A DNA stretch of 64,000 bases from Alkalicoccobacillus murimartini (GCF_030813245.1 NZ_JAUSUA010000002.1:834472-898471), one strand, 5' to 3'; counted from the stretch's first letter, positions 53,481 through 62,656 are shown. Notes: generated from the letters alone by a model not told the origin. Numbers and translations are program-made.

Positions 53481-53929
53481 CTTGGTAAAGTTGAGTTTTC
53501 TCTTGGTGAGATGAGCATGGTTCTGGGTTTGGTGCTTTGGCTCTTGATAGATTTTGATTCCTTTTGGTTTTGAAGTGGTTCTTCTTGGTTAGACCTCATG
53601 ATCCTATTCTGATCATAAAAATATTCATTTTTACCCATTGTGTTCGTGCGACTTGGGTTCCTCCGCCTATATGAGCTTGGTAAATCGGCCTTCCTCTTGG
53701 TGAATAGAGCGTAGATCTTGGTAACACTCTTCCGCTCTTATTAAAATCTCTTTCATCTTGATCAAAAATGATTTTCTCTTGATAACGACCGCTCGCTCTT
53801 AACAAATCTCCATCTGTCTTAGTATTTAAGTAATCCTTCTTGCTAGACCCTCTAAACGTCTTTTTATCCCTATAGGTCACATGATTATATAGAACTCTTA
53901 CTATCATCTTGATCTATTTCTCTTAGTTA
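53481..53929 (-). repeat. Degenerate array, about 20.5-bp period, core ACCAAGAG (minus strand)
   Basis: On the plus strand CTTGGT or variants begin at 53481, 53502, 53523, 53543, 53563, 53584, then 53652, 53676, 53696, 53717, 53737, 53757, 53778, 53798, 53818, 53839, 53860 and 53922. Within the two regular runs the steps are almost all 20 or 21. Many copies extend to CTCTTGGT, the reverse complement of the ACCAAGAG core of the array at 10434-10728. The array fills the 531-bp gap between convergent yoxD and a Crp/Fnr gene. ORFs inside it are low-complexity and not credible. Confidence 0.8.
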
Positions 53930-53937
53930 GAATGTGA

Positions 53938-54603
53938 TTACTTCAATACTCCTGCCAAATGACGTAACGCTTCCTCGTTTCTCGTTCGATAGTATCTTTT
54001 TTCCTTCTCTACATAACCTTTTTCACAAAATTGATTTAACACATACAACAAATGTCGATACGAGACGCCTAAATAGTCACAAACTGTCACGTGCTTCTCC
54101 TGATAGATGCCTTGATCTGATAACTCGAGAATAAAGTGAGCTAACCGATTTTCAAGTGGATAGGCCTGACTCTGTGATGATTTTGTCGCCATAAATGTTG
54201 CTTTTATACTTAAAAACGATGTGAGTTCACGAAGGAAGATCACATCCTCCAGTAATTTGGTTCGGCATTCTCGAAATGGTATAGCAAAACAAATGGTTTT
54301 CGCTACAACTTGAATGCCTTTTGAATAATAGCTTTCATGTATAAGCTCCATCTCACCAATGTAGTCACATGGCTTGATAAAATTGATTAACGAAACCTTG
54401 CCATTTTGATGCGTCATATAGATCTTTGCTTTCCCCTCCACCACATAAAAAAGATAATCTGGTTTCGTTCCCTCTCGAATAATCCATTCATTTCGCTGAT
54501 ATTCATGGATCTCCATGTATCGTTCGACTTGAAATGAAAAATGGTCCGAAATTGAATGCATCTTAAGAAACTGTTCCTTTTTGTCACCTGTATAAATGTC
54601 CAT
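53938..54603 (-). CDS. Crp/Fnr-family transcriptional regulator
   Basis: The 221-residue protein has an N-terminal cyclic-nucleotide-binding-like beta-roll (about 20-130: REGTKPDYLFYVVEGKAKIY, PCDYIGEMELI) and a C-terminal HTH (VCDYLGVSYRHLLYVLNQFCEKGYV). Cysteines are scattered and no Fnr-type N-terminal cluster is visible. It resembles the YeiL-type branch whose ligand is unclear. It is divergent from an MFS permease, the likely target. A repeat array starts right after its stop codon. Confidence 0.85.
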   Translation of the reverse strand: MDIYTGDKKEQFLKMHSISDHFSFQVERYMEIHEYQRNEWIIREGTKPDYLFYVVEGKAKIYMTHQNGKVSLINFIKPCDYIGEMELIHESYYSKGIQVVAKTICFAIPFRECRTKLLEDVIFLRELTSFLSIKATFMATKSSQSQAYPLENRLAHFILELSDQGIYQEKHVTVCDYLGVSYRHLLYVLNQFCEKGYVEKEKRYYRTRNEEALRHLAGVLK

Positions 54604-54688
54604 TATCCACCTCGAAATGTGAGATATCTCCTATTATTCTATCCGATACCCATGATATCATGCTTATCATATGGATGGAGGATACAGC

Positions 54689-55843
54689 ATGAATACGCAC
54701 CGTTGGATGAGCACACAGTTTTTCAGCTTCTTTTTAACATGGGGAATTTTTCTACCTTATTGGACAGGCTGGTTAGTCTATTCAAAGGAATTATCCGTGA
54801 CAGACGCCAGTTTTATTATGAGTATGGGTTTGGTCGCTAGAGGTCTCTCCACTCTCTTTGCCTTTCCTTATCTATCAGGAAAGTTCAGTAACAAAATCAT
54901 TTTACGAGGAGCTGGCATTGGAACCTTAATCGCTGTCCTATGCTATATTCCAGCGCAATCATTTAGTCTTTTATTATTGGTTACGATCTTCTTTCACTTT
55001 TTCTATCCACCCTTAATGCCAATCTTAGATACAGCTGCTAGTAGGCTGGTTCAGCATAAACAATTAGAGCATTACGGTAAGAGCCGCCAATGGGGATCAA
55101 TCGGATTTGTCTTAGTTGGAATCGTCCTCTCTCTCTTCATAGCTCTATATGGAGAAGACGTCATTTATTACGCATTATTACTTGGAGTTGTGTCTTTAGT
55201 ATACCTTGCATTCCGACCAGCTCCTGCCGTTTTATCACAGAAACCAACCGAAACACCAATAGCAACGGGCGGTTTACTGAAAATGTTTCATATGAAACAT
55301 TTTTGGCTTGTCCTCTTAATCGTGATTTTATTGCAAGCCGCACACGCTTCTTATTACAATTATGGTTACCTTTATTTACAGGAGATTCAAGCACCCGACT
55401 ATCTCATTGGTCTCATCATTAATATCGCCGTTCTAGCCGAAATTCTTTTCTTCACAACGGCTGATCGAAAATTCAAGAGGTTCTCTATTGGTTCCTTACT
55501 GGCCATTGCAGCATTCGGTTCGACCCTTCGTTGGATTCTTGTGTTTGCCTTTCCAAGTGTCATCGTCTTTTCGATTGCACAGGTCTTACACGCCTGTTCA
55601 TTTGCTATGGCTCATTATGCCTTTATGAAGTACCTGATCCAGAACATTCCGCCAGCACAAATTCCAAAAGTGCAGGGACTTTATTCTGCATTAGCACTTA
55701 GCTGGAGCACGGCAGTCTTCACCTTATTTGGTGGGTATCTGTATGACATTAAGCCTGGCTATGCATTTCTAGGAATGATCGTATGTACTGTGCCAGCATT
55801 GGTGTTGGCAATGAGATATCGAAGAGTGGAAAAGCTATGTTGA
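54689..55843 (+). CDS. MFS permease of the HcaT/YwbF-like family
   Basis: A protein of about 384 residues with 12 membrane helices of the MFS_1-like (PPP, phenylpropionate permease) group: FFSFFLTWGIFLPYWTGWLVYSKELS at the N-terminus, and SRQWGSIGFVLVGIVLS in helix 5, typical of HcaT and YwbF. The substrate is unknown. I chose ATG at 54689, seven bases after GGAGG; an earlier ATG at 54671 contributes to that ribosome binding site. It is divergent from the Crp/Fnr gene. Confidence 0.82.
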   Translation: MNTHRWMSTQFFSFFLTWGIFLPYWTGWLVYSKELSVTDASFIMSMGLVARGLSTLFAFPYLSGKFSNKIILRGAGIGTLIAVLCYIPAQSFSLLLLVTIFFHFFYPPLMPILDTAASRLVQHKQLEHYGKSRQWGSIGFVLVGIVLSLFIALYGEDVIYYALLLGVVSLVYLAFRPAPAVLSQKPTETPIATGGLLKMFHMKHFWLVLLIVILLQAAHASYYNYGYLYLQEIQAPDYLIGLIINIAVLAEILFFTTADRKFKRFSIGSLLAIAAFGSTLRWILVFAFPSVIVFSIAQVLHACSFAMAHYAFMKYLIQNIPPAQIPKVQGLYSALALSWSTAVFTLFGGYLYDIKPGYAFLGMIVCTVPALVLAMRYRRVEKLC

Positions 55844-55920
55844 ATCATTCTTCTAAGAACACATGATAGAGAAGGTGGATCCTCCCCCCATCTTCCCTTC
55901 GCAAGCAGCGCGTGATCACA

Positions 55921-55949
55921 AAAAAAAGCGCCTATGAGCAAGATAGACG
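55921..55949 (-). terminator. Probable terminator of the 56-61.7 kb operon
   Basis: On the minus strand a short stem, CGTCTAT with ATAGGCG (one mismatch) and a 7-base loop, is followed by a run of eight or more T. It lies 13 bases past the HAD gene stop. Confidence 0.55.
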
Positions 55950-55961
55950 ATTTTAGCTTCT

Positions 55962-56744
55962 TCATATAAGGGCGGTGTCCTCACTGATAACCGCGGCAAT
56001 TGCGTGATCGCGATGATGCTTAGTAATATAAGAAGCCACCCTCTTTAGATCTGTATGTGCATTTTCTACTGCATATCCACAGTCAGAAGCCTCAAATAGA
56101 GACAGATCGTTAAGCTGATCCCCTACAGAGATAATCCTTTGGATATCATGGCCCAGCAGTCTTCGTAATTCTTGTAAGGCACTTCCTTTGGACACACCAA
56201 AAGGGAGGAGCTCTAGATAGGTTGTATCAGATTGAATACATACTTTGAGGAGTTCACCCACCATTTGAACCGCATCGTGTATTTGCTCACCAATAACAAG
56301 TAGTTTGTTCATCTGCAAGGGAACTGTATCACTCACGATACACGTAACGTTTTCTTTGTCTTCATAAGTAGAGATGAGTCCATTTCGGTTTGGTGTATAA
56401 ATCTGATCATTAATATAGGCAAGAACTACGCCTCGATCTGAATGGGTGTTCCAGATCTGATCTATTTTATTTCGATGACTAGTAATCGTGTGAGATTGAA
56501 GCAGGCGCTGTTGTTTTGGACAGTAGATTTGAGTACCGTTTCCTAAAATGACGGGTACCTTAAGATCCAGCTCTTGAATATAAGGAAGCGCAGCACTAAG
56601 CATACGCCCCGTAGCAATCGTAAACAAACCTCCCTTTTCAGTAAACGCTTGAATAGCTTTCTTATTCTCTACGCTGATCTGATGGTGCTCATTAAGAAGA
56701 GTACCGTCTAGGTCTGATACAAGTAGTTGCTTATACATACACAT
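55962..56744 (-). CDS. Cof-type HAD hydrolase
   Basis: The 260-residue phosphatase has HAD motif I DLDGTL (with nucleophile Asp in LLVSDLDGTLLN), motif II in FTIATGR, motif III Lys in VSKGSALQEL, and motif IV GDQLNDLSLFEAS. Cof-type enzymes dephosphorylate sugar phosphates and related esters in the cytoplasm. It overlaps the ABC ATPase gene by 14 bases and is the last gene of a five-gene operon that also encodes a PHP phosphoesterase. This points to organophosphate use. Confidence 0.9.
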   Translation of the reverse strand: MCMYKQLLVSDLDGTLLNEHHQISVENKKAIQAFTEKGGLFTIATGRMLSAALPYIQELDLKVPVILGNGTQIYCPKQQRLLQSHTITSHRNKIDQIWNTHSDRGVVLAYINDQIYTPNRNGLISTYEDKENVTCIVSDTVPLQMNKLLVIGEQIHDAVQMVGELLKVCIQSDTTYLELLPFGVSKGSALQELRRLLGHDIQRIISVGDQLNDLSLFEASDCGYAVENAHTDLKRVASYITKHHRDHAIAAVISEDTALI

Positions 56745-57870
56745 TCAAATCCTGTGCTTTTTGTTCTGGTATTTTATTTAGACGAAGACCAGACGTGCGA
56801 TCGTATAAGTTAATTCCTTCTAGATTGGCTTTTATATAGACAGTACTATCTGGCAAATACGTGCCTACACCCATTTCTTTTGCGAGAAGGATGGTCTCTC
56901 CACATTGGATATGAATAGTGGTTTCGGGTCCTGCAGGTAGGACGGCTCTTACTGTACCTGAAACAGAGCCTTTTTGAGGCGTACGTGAAATCAAGAGGTC
57001 CTCTGGTCTCACAGTTAATACCACATCTTTCTCAATGCGTTCTATCCAATCCGTACTCATAACCATTTCTCCAAGAGCAGAGTGTATGTGAAACGTAGTT
57101 TTGCTGCTTTCTCTACATGTAGCATCTAGAAAATTATTTGCCGGATTGCCCACAAACTCAGCAACCGTTAAATGAGCAGGATATTGATAGAGTTGAATCG
57201 GCTTATCCACCTGTAAGATTCGTCCTTCAGAGAAGACGGCGATTTTTGTAGACATCGTCATAGCTTCAACTTGGTCATGCGTTACATAGATCATCGTAGT
57301 GCGTAACTCATGGTGTAATCGTTTAAGCTCAGCCCGCATCTCAACACGCAACTTTGCATCCAAGTTAGACAACGGTTCATCTAATAACAGAATCTTTGGC
57401 TCTGTCACGATAGCCCTAGCAATGGCCACTCGTTGCTGCTGTCCTCCAGACAATTCGGATGGGTACCGATCTTTATACGCTAAAATCTGTAGCTTCTCAA
57501 GAGAGCTTTCTACTCTTTCTCGTATTTCTTTTTTATTCCGCTTTCGCCCTTCAAGACCAAATGATACATTTTCAAACACCGTCATGTGAGGCCATAGGGC
57601 ATAATTCTGAAAGACGAGGTTTAAATGACGTTCAGCTGGAGGAGCAAAGAATTGAGCTTGACCATCTGCGACCAATTTGTCACTAATGACAATTAAGCCC
57701 TCTTCTTGATGCTCAAGCCCTGCTAATATACGGAGAGTTGTGGTTTTCCCGCACCCAGAGGGACCAAGAAATGTCATGAAATCCCCTTCTTCAATCTCGA
57801 GGCTAATATCCTTTAAAACATGGTGTTTGTCAAAATATTTATTAATTCCCTCAAGCTTTATAAGAGACAT
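56731..57870 (-). CDS. ABC ATPase of the iron/sugar-phosphate/2-AEP family
   Basis: The 379-residue protein has Walker A GPSGCGKTT (36-44), signature LSGGQQQR, Walker B LLLDEP and switch His in YVTHDQVEA, plus a C-terminal TOBE-like domain (about 245-365: VLTVRPEDLLISRTPQKG). It is encoded 3 bp after the permease gene and overlaps the HAD gene. It is paralogous to the ATPase at 48467 but not identical. It is probably dedicated to this transporter. Confidence 0.9.
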   Translation of the reverse strand: MSLIKLEGINKYFDKHHVLKDISLEIEEGDFMTFLGPSGCGKTTTLRILAGLEHQEEGLIVISDKLVADGQAQFFAPPAERHLNLVFQNYALWPHMTVFENVSFGLEGRKRNKKEIRERVESSLEKLQILAYKDRYPSELSGGQQQRVAIARAIVTEPKILLLDEPLSNLDAKLRVEMRAELKRLHHELRTTMIYVTHDQVEAMTMSTKIAVFSEGRILQVDKPIQLYQYPAHLTVAEFVGNPANNFLDATCRESSKTTFHIHSALGEMVMSTDWIERIEKDVVLTVRPEDLLISRTPQKGSVSGTVRAVLPAGPETTIHIQCGETILLAKEMGVGTYLPDSTVYIKANLEGINLYDRTSGLRLNKIPEQKAQDLNVYV

Positions 57871-57873
57871 CTC

Positions 57874-59679
57874 TTACCCTCCAATTCCTTTTGTAAAATC
57901 AATTTTTCCTAATTTACTAGCGATAAAATAGGTGATTAAAATGATTCCCACAATAATAAGCATCAACGCATTCGCATATTGTTGGAACCCCGACTCCGCA
58001 TACTTAAACATGAGTGTTGGTAGCGTACCGTTCTCAGGCGTAATTAATAAAATAATCAAATCTAATTCCTTAATGACACTTATGAAGAGAAGCAAGAAGA
58101 TGGTAAAGAGTGTTTTTTTGCTTAAGGGAAGCATGATTCGCGTGAAGCGTCTGCCCCAATTAGCTCCTTGCACATACGCAGCTTCTTCTAGCTCTCCACC
58201 TATTTGGTGCATCGTACTTGCACCAGAACGAGTGGCAATCGGAAGCTCATTCACAACGCATATTAGAATGATAAGGGTAATCGTGCCGTATAAGCTCGGC
58301 ATAAACCAGCTTGGCGTCGCAAACATTGATAGATAGATAGCCGAGAAAGCGATCCCCGGAATTAGATAAGGCAAATAGCTTAACTGTTCAATGGCTCGAC
58401 CATCTAATCGATTACGTCGTTTGGATACAATGTAACCAAATACTAGTCCCATAATTGCTGCAATACTCGCCGCAGTAAAAGCAATCTTCAATGAGTTCCC
58501 GATCGCAGAGAATAACGCATCGTTTTTCAGCACACCTACTTCGCCTGAAGCAATGGCTGGATTTGAGTCGCCTAACCAAAAATGAAGTGTGAATTGATCA
58601 AGGGAGAATTGACTATTTGTCATCATAAAGGACTGTAAAGTTAAGATGATCAGAGGTACAGCAGATACAGCCCCCATCCCACCTAAGACAGACCAGGTAA
58701 TGGGACGATGCCATTTCTTTAAGGGATACAGATGCTTACGCGAATCCTTCCCTGTAATCGTGGCAAAGCTTCTGCGTTTGCCAATCGCCTTTTGGTTAAA
58801 GAAGATTAAGAGAGCACAAACCATTAGTAAAACGATACATAGGACGTATGCTTCAGATATCATTCGATTTTGAATACTTGAGTGAAGCATCGTTGCGATT
58901 GTGTAGTATTTAGTTGGTAAGCCTAAAAATGCAGGAACACTAAAGGATCCTAATGCTTTAGAAAAGGTCAATATAAAGGCAGATGAAATGGCTGGTATGA
59001 TCAACGGTAAGGTAATCTTTCGAATCGTTCTAGCGCTGCTTGCACCTAGTATCCGCGCTGACTCCTCTAAGCTCGCATTCACTGCACCAAGTGCCACTGA
59101 CAGCAATAAGAAGAAAAAGGTGAAATAATTTAACGTCATGGTTAACACAATAGGTACAAACCCATACGCCAGCCAATCTGGCGGACTAACTTGAAACACC
59201 GAGTAAAATAAGCCTTGTCCCCCACCAATGCGGTCGTTCTTGAATACAGACATCCAAGCAAATGCCATAACCCAAGAAGGTAGCATATAAGGCAGGAGAG
59301 CAAGCATAGTGACTGACTTCTTATAACGAAAATCTGTGCGCATTACAAGCCAAGCGAGCCCTCCTCCAAGTAAGAAGGAAAGAACAGAGACACTTAGTCC
59401 AATAGATAAGGAATGCAGAAGAGGCTTATAGAACAGTGGCTCACTAATACTACCTGCAAAAACATTCATCCAGTTAGCAACTGTGAAGCTACCAGCCGCT
59501 CCCCCACTTCGTGCATCTTCCTGAAAACTTTCTATGAGAATTTGTCCAATAGGAAATGCGACCATATAGGTTAGAAAAAGTAGAGCCAATGCCGATATCA
59601 GATGAATCGGATTTGTTAAGATGCGAATCAGTTTATTGACGACTCGTGATCGTGAATGATAGCGCGAGATACTCCTCAC
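57874..59679 (-). CDS. Two-domain ABC permease of the iron/sugar-phosphate/2-AEP family
   Basis: The 601-residue membrane protein has two BPD_transp_1 units with about 12 helices. EAA loops are LEESARILGASSARTIRKITLPLIIPAISSA and LEEAAYVQGANWGRRFTRIMLPLSKKTL. The N-terminus is basic (SRYHSRSRVVNK). Translation starts at GTG (59677-59679), seven bases after GAGGAG. It is the second transporter of this family in the window and sits between binding-protein and ATPase genes. Confidence 0.9.
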   Translation of the reverse strand: MRSISRYHSRSRVVNKLIRILTNPIHLISALALLFLTYMVAFPIGQILIESFQEDARSGGAAGSFTVANWMNVFAGSISEPLFYKPLLHSLSIGLSVSVLSFLLGGGLAWLVMRTDFRYKKSVTMLALLPYMLPSWVMAFAWMSVFKNDRIGGGQGLFYSVFQVSPPDWLAYGFVPIVLTMTLNYFTFFFLLLSVALGAVNASLEESARILGASSARTIRKITLPLIIPAISSAFILTFSKALGSFSVPAFLGLPTKYYTIATMLHSSIQNRMISEAYVLCIVLLMVCALLIFFNQKAIGKRRSFATITGKDSRKHLYPLKKWHRPITWSVLGGMGAVSAVPLIILTLQSFMMTNSQFSLDQFTLHFWLGDSNPAIASGEVGVLKNDALFSAIGNSLKIAFTAASIAAIMGLVFGYIVSKRRNRLDGRAIEQLSYLPYLIPGIAFSAIYLSMFATPSWFMPSLYGTITLIILICVVNELPIATRSGASTMHQIGGELEEAAYVQGANWGRRFTRIMLPLSKKTLFTIFLLLFISVIKELDLIILLITPENGTLPTLMFKYAESGFQQYANALMLIIVGIILITYFIASKLGKIDFTKGIGG

Positions 59680-59696
59680 CTGTTTGCTCCTCTCTA

Positions 59697-60878
59697 CTAC
59701 TGGTTACCTAATATAAAATTCCTAACATCATTGCTATTGTCATATAGAAACTCACCATCATATGGCCAAAGAGTAAGCTCATCGCTTGAACGCTGCCCAT
59801 CTACAGACACATCGGTACGAGTTGACCAAGATCCCGGAACGTTATAAGGTCTAAATCCCTCTCCTTGTCCATCAGCTTCTCCTGCCATCCAACGTATGAG
59901 TAATTTAGCGGCGGCTGTATGCTCAGCGTTGTTCGCCATATACAAATACGAGGTTCCCGCTACCGACATTTTCGGCTCTACATCGTATAGGAATTCAGCC
60001 ATATAACCTTGTTCCTCAATATGGCGTGACTTACTTGATGTCGTAATGCCAACAGGTGGCTTCTCTTGACCAGGTGTTCCTACTGCTTCCACAACATCAT
60101 CACCAGAACTCACAAAGACGGGATCATTTGCTAGTAGTTGTTTAATAAATTCATAACCTGCATTATCTGTACCATCTAACTCTATTTCCTCTCCAAATTT
60201 CTGCTTATAGGCCTCTTCCATATCATCCGCATTTTGAACAATCGTTGTGAACAAATCTAGAGTGTCTGACGAAAGCAACGGATCATCCATAACAATTTTG
60301 CTCTTCCACTCTTCGTCTGTTAGATCCCACCAGTTGGTAATCGTTGAGTCATCATATACCTCGTTATTCACAAAAATAGCGCGAGTAGAAAAGTAGAATG
60401 GCAGGCCTGGTTCATCAAGGAAGGAATCATCTAGACTCGCAACCAAATCATCTGGCGCATATTTGTGAAGCATTCCTTCACTTAGTAATTCACCCGAAAC
60501 CACACCTCCACCATCTTTCACGAAAACAACGTCTGCTGTATTCAAACCAGCCTCTTGTTCACGGGCTACCTTCTCTACAATTTCAATTGTTCCCAAATCA
60601 AACGCATCCACTTGAATCCCTGGATATTCCTTTTCAAAGCTTGCTTTTACATCTTTTATCCTGCTTGATTGCGAATATACAACCACTTTCCCTTCCTCTT
60701 TTGCTAGCTCGTACAATTCCTCTGGGGATTCATTCGCCTCAAGGTTTGCTTGCTCAAGCCATGTTGTTGCTTCCTCTGCACTAGCATTATTCGACGAATC
60801 GTTGCCACAAGCGGAGACAACAAGTAAAGATGAAAGAGCTAGTCCAGCTGATGCCCACTTAAACTGATCTTTTTTCAT
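59697..60878 (-). CDS. ABC substrate-binding lipoprotein (extracellular solute-binding, iron/2-AEP family)
   Basis: A lipoprotein of about 393 residues: lipobox VVSAC (Cys24), then the family 1-like binding fold (EGKVVVYSQSSRIKDVKASFEKEYPGI, TADVVFVKDGGGVVSGELL, WKSKIVMDDPLLSSDTLDLF, GITTSSKSRHIEEQGY). I chose ATG at 60876-60878, preceded by AAAGGAGAATGTACAC; the longer frame extends into the PHP gene. Flanking phosphatase genes suggest the ligand is a phosphorylated small molecule. Confidence 0.88.
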   Translation of the reverse strand: MKKDQFKWASAGLALSSLLVVSACGNDSSNNASAEEATTWLEQANLEANESPEELYELAKEEGKVVVYSQSSRIKDVKASFEKEYPGIQVDAFDLGTIEIVEKVAREQEAGLNTADVVFVKDGGGVVSGELLSEGMLHKYAPDDLVASLDDSFLDEPGLPFYFSTRAIFVNNEVYDDSTITNWWDLTDEEWKSKIVMDDPLLSSDTLDLFTTIVQNADDMEEAYKQKFGEEIELDGTDNAGYEFIKQLLANDPVFVSSGDDVVEAVGTPGQEKPPVGITTSSKSRHIEEQGYMAEFLYDVEPKMSVAGTSYLYMANNAEHTAAAKLLIRWMAGEADGQGEGFRPYNVPGSWSTRTDVSVDGQRSSDELTLWPYDGEFLYDNSNDVRNFILGNQ

Positions 60879-60892
60879 GTGTACATTCTCCT

Positions 60893-61666
60893 TTAGACAC
60901 TCAAGATAGAGTCCTTGTTTTTTTGTTGTTTCCAAACTTCTTTCATCACTTCTGCCGCGCCTACCTTTGTTTGTAAAACTGGGGATATCCCTTTGGTATA
61001 AGCATTTTTCTCAATAGCTGCTTTTAATTCTAGTGCTGTATCACATGAGATATGAATGTCGTTATAAACAGCTCCATATTGGATTGGAAGGTGTGTATCA
61101 CTTCCACAAACGACCGGCTTGTTTAATGCTTCCACAAACGCATATACTTCCGTTTGTGCCTGCTCGACCCCTTTTCTGAAAAGGTCACGCCCATTTAAGT
61201 CGAACGCATCTAGCTGACCTAAATGTTCGGTTGGGTGACTTGTGAGAGGCGTACCTTCTCTCAAGGGATGGGCACCAATTTTTAAGAGTGGATGACCTTC
61301 CGATATTTTAAGTAACTCAGCTAGCCTAATAAAGTTTCCATCCTCTGTGTGTGGCTCAAGCTGTGCACGAATCTCACGAATAGAGGTGCGAGGCCCAATA
61401 AAAAGAATATGCCCCCGATCCTTCACATCAATTTCCATTCCAGAAAAGACTTTAAAACCATTTACATCATAATGGTCCCCCACATAAGAAAAGTGTTCAT
61501 CCAAGATATCGAATACATCATAAAAATTCTGTGTATTAAAATGCTCTGTTAATGCTGTTGCATGAAGTCCTGCTTCTCTTGCATTCGCAATTAGTTCATT
61601 AAAGTATGAAAGAGAGAATTCCGTCTTTTTTGTCCATTTTCCGTGTGTATGAAAATCAATTCTCAT
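60893..61666 (-). CDS. PHP-domain phosphoesterase
   Basis: A protein of about 257 residues in the polymerase-and-histidinol-phosphatase family. Metal-binding residues are visible: His6 and His8 in RIDFHTHGKW, His in ATALTEHF, Glu in VFSGMEID, His in KIGAHPLRE and the Asp-x-His in VVCGSDTHLP. Such enzymes hydrolyse phosphoesters with a trinuclear metal centre. I chose ATG at 61664-61666, after AGGAGGCCATTG; the longer frame has no ribosome binding site. It is the first gene of the operon PHP-binding protein-permease-ATPase-HAD, divergent from an RpiR regulator. Confidence 0.85.
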   Translation of the reverse strand: MRIDFHTHGKWTKKTEFSLSYFNELIANAREAGLHATALTEHFNTQNFYDVFDILDEHFSYVGDHYDVNGFKVFSGMEIDVKDRGHILFIGPRTSIREIRAQLEPHTEDGNFIRLAELLKISEGHPLLKIGAHPLREGTPLTSHPTEHLGQLDAFDLNGRDLFRKGVEQAQTEVYAFVEALNKPVVCGSDTHLPIQYGAVYNDIHISCDTALELKAAIEKNAYTKGISPVLQTKVGAAEVMKEVWKQQKNKDSILSV

Positions 61667-61741
61667 CAATGGCCTCCTGTGTGTTTCTTCTACACCATTA
61701 GCATGCCTGTGAAGTGTTAAGGTAATATAAAGAGAATGTAA

Positions 61742-61774
61742 AAAAACAAACATCTATCAAAAATGAATGTTTTT
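61742..61774. promoter_or_regulatory. Candidate RpiR operator
   Basis: AAAAACAAACAT (61742-61753) and ATGAATGTTTTT (61763-61774) pair at 10 of 12 positions around a 9-base spacer. The palindrome lies between the divergent PHP operon and the RpiR gene. Confidence 0.5.
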
Positions 61775-61828
61775 ATACATTTTTATCTGTATACTAAATC
61801 TATCAGCCAAGTGATAGGAGGATCACGT

Positions 61829-62656
61829 ATGATTGCATTTGAAGCCTTCACCCTTACCAAAAACCAACAAAGTCTTGCAAACTTTATAACAAAGAATATG
61901 GACAACATTGCTTTTATGACAGAAAAGGACATTGCGGATGCGTGTATGGTTAGTAGCGCCACTGTCTCCAGGTTTTGGGGTGCGATCGGTTATAAAAATT
62001 TCAAAACCTTTAAAAAAAGTCTTCACTCGCAACAAACAGCAACCCCTGTTACAAAGACTGAGACGACTTTTAATAAATACGGCCAACACCCCTTTCTCCC
62101 GATGCTAAATGCGCATATCCATAATCTTGAAACAACATTAACGAGATTATCTGAAGAAGATTTTAGATACAGCTCACAGATGTTAATAGATGCAAACTGT
62201 ATTCACGTCTATGGAAATGGAGCGGCTCAGTTCATGGTGGATCTTGTTGCATTTCGTTTAAGTCGTTTTGACTGCAAGGTAAATCGTATCGCTCCAAGTG
62301 GGCATGAAATCTTTGAAAACCTCATTCACTTTCAATCATCTGATGTAGTCGTGGTATTTGGTTTTATGAATTACTCACCCGAGCTCCAGGTCATATTTGA
62401 TCTCTGTCAAAAACAAAGCATACCGGTTATCCTGATTACTGATCGACTCATTTCACCCATGAGAGACAAAGCAGCAGCGATTCTCTATTCGGAAAGAGGA
62501 GAGAATAATGAATTTCATTCGCTAGTTTCAACGCTTGCGATTGTCGAGGCCTTGATTCTTGAGGTGGGAAGAGGAAAAGGGGCTTCTGCGATTACCAAAT
62601 TAAAACAATTACAGGATATAAGAAAGCAATACGCGAGTAAGCTTCCAAAGCAATAA
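61829..62656 (+). CDS. RpiR-family regulator with SIS domain
   Basis: A regulator of about 275 residues with an N-terminal HTH_6 (about 1-75: KDIADACMVSSATVSRFWGAIGYKNFKTFKKSL) and a C-terminal SIS domain (about 110-245: CIHVYGNGAAQFMVDLVAFRLSRF, VVVFGFMNYSPEL). SIS domains usually bind a sugar phosphate, which fits the phosphatase-rich operon next door. The usual Gly-x-Gly-x-Ser turn reads YGNGAAQ, so the Ser is replaced. I chose ATG at 61829, after TAGGAGGATCACGT; the longer frame lacks a ribosome binding site. Confidence 0.87.
   Translation: MIAFEAFTLTKNQQSLANFITKNMDNIAFMTEKDIADACMVSSATVSRFWGAIGYKNFKTFKKSLHSQQTATPVTKTETTFNKYGQHPFLPMLNAHIHNLETTLTRLSEEDFRYSSQMLIDANCIHVYGNGAAQFMVDLVAFRLSRFDCKVNRIAPSGHEIFENLIHFQSSDVVVVFGFMNYSPELQVIFDLCQKQSIPVILITDRLISPMRDKAAAILYSERGENNEFHSLVSTLAIVEALILEVGRGKGASAITKLKQLQDIRKQYASKLPKQ

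Noticed and set aside
53393..53907. Minus-strand ORFs of 81 and 103 codons between yoxD and the Crp/Fnr gene
   Set aside because: They lie entirely in the ACCAAGAG array, are low in complexity and lack ribosome binding sites.
1691..53929. The periodic arrays as CRISPR arrays
   Set aside because: Units are about 20.5 bp with short degenerate cores and no constant 24-37-bp repeat separated by unique spacers. No cas genes are present.
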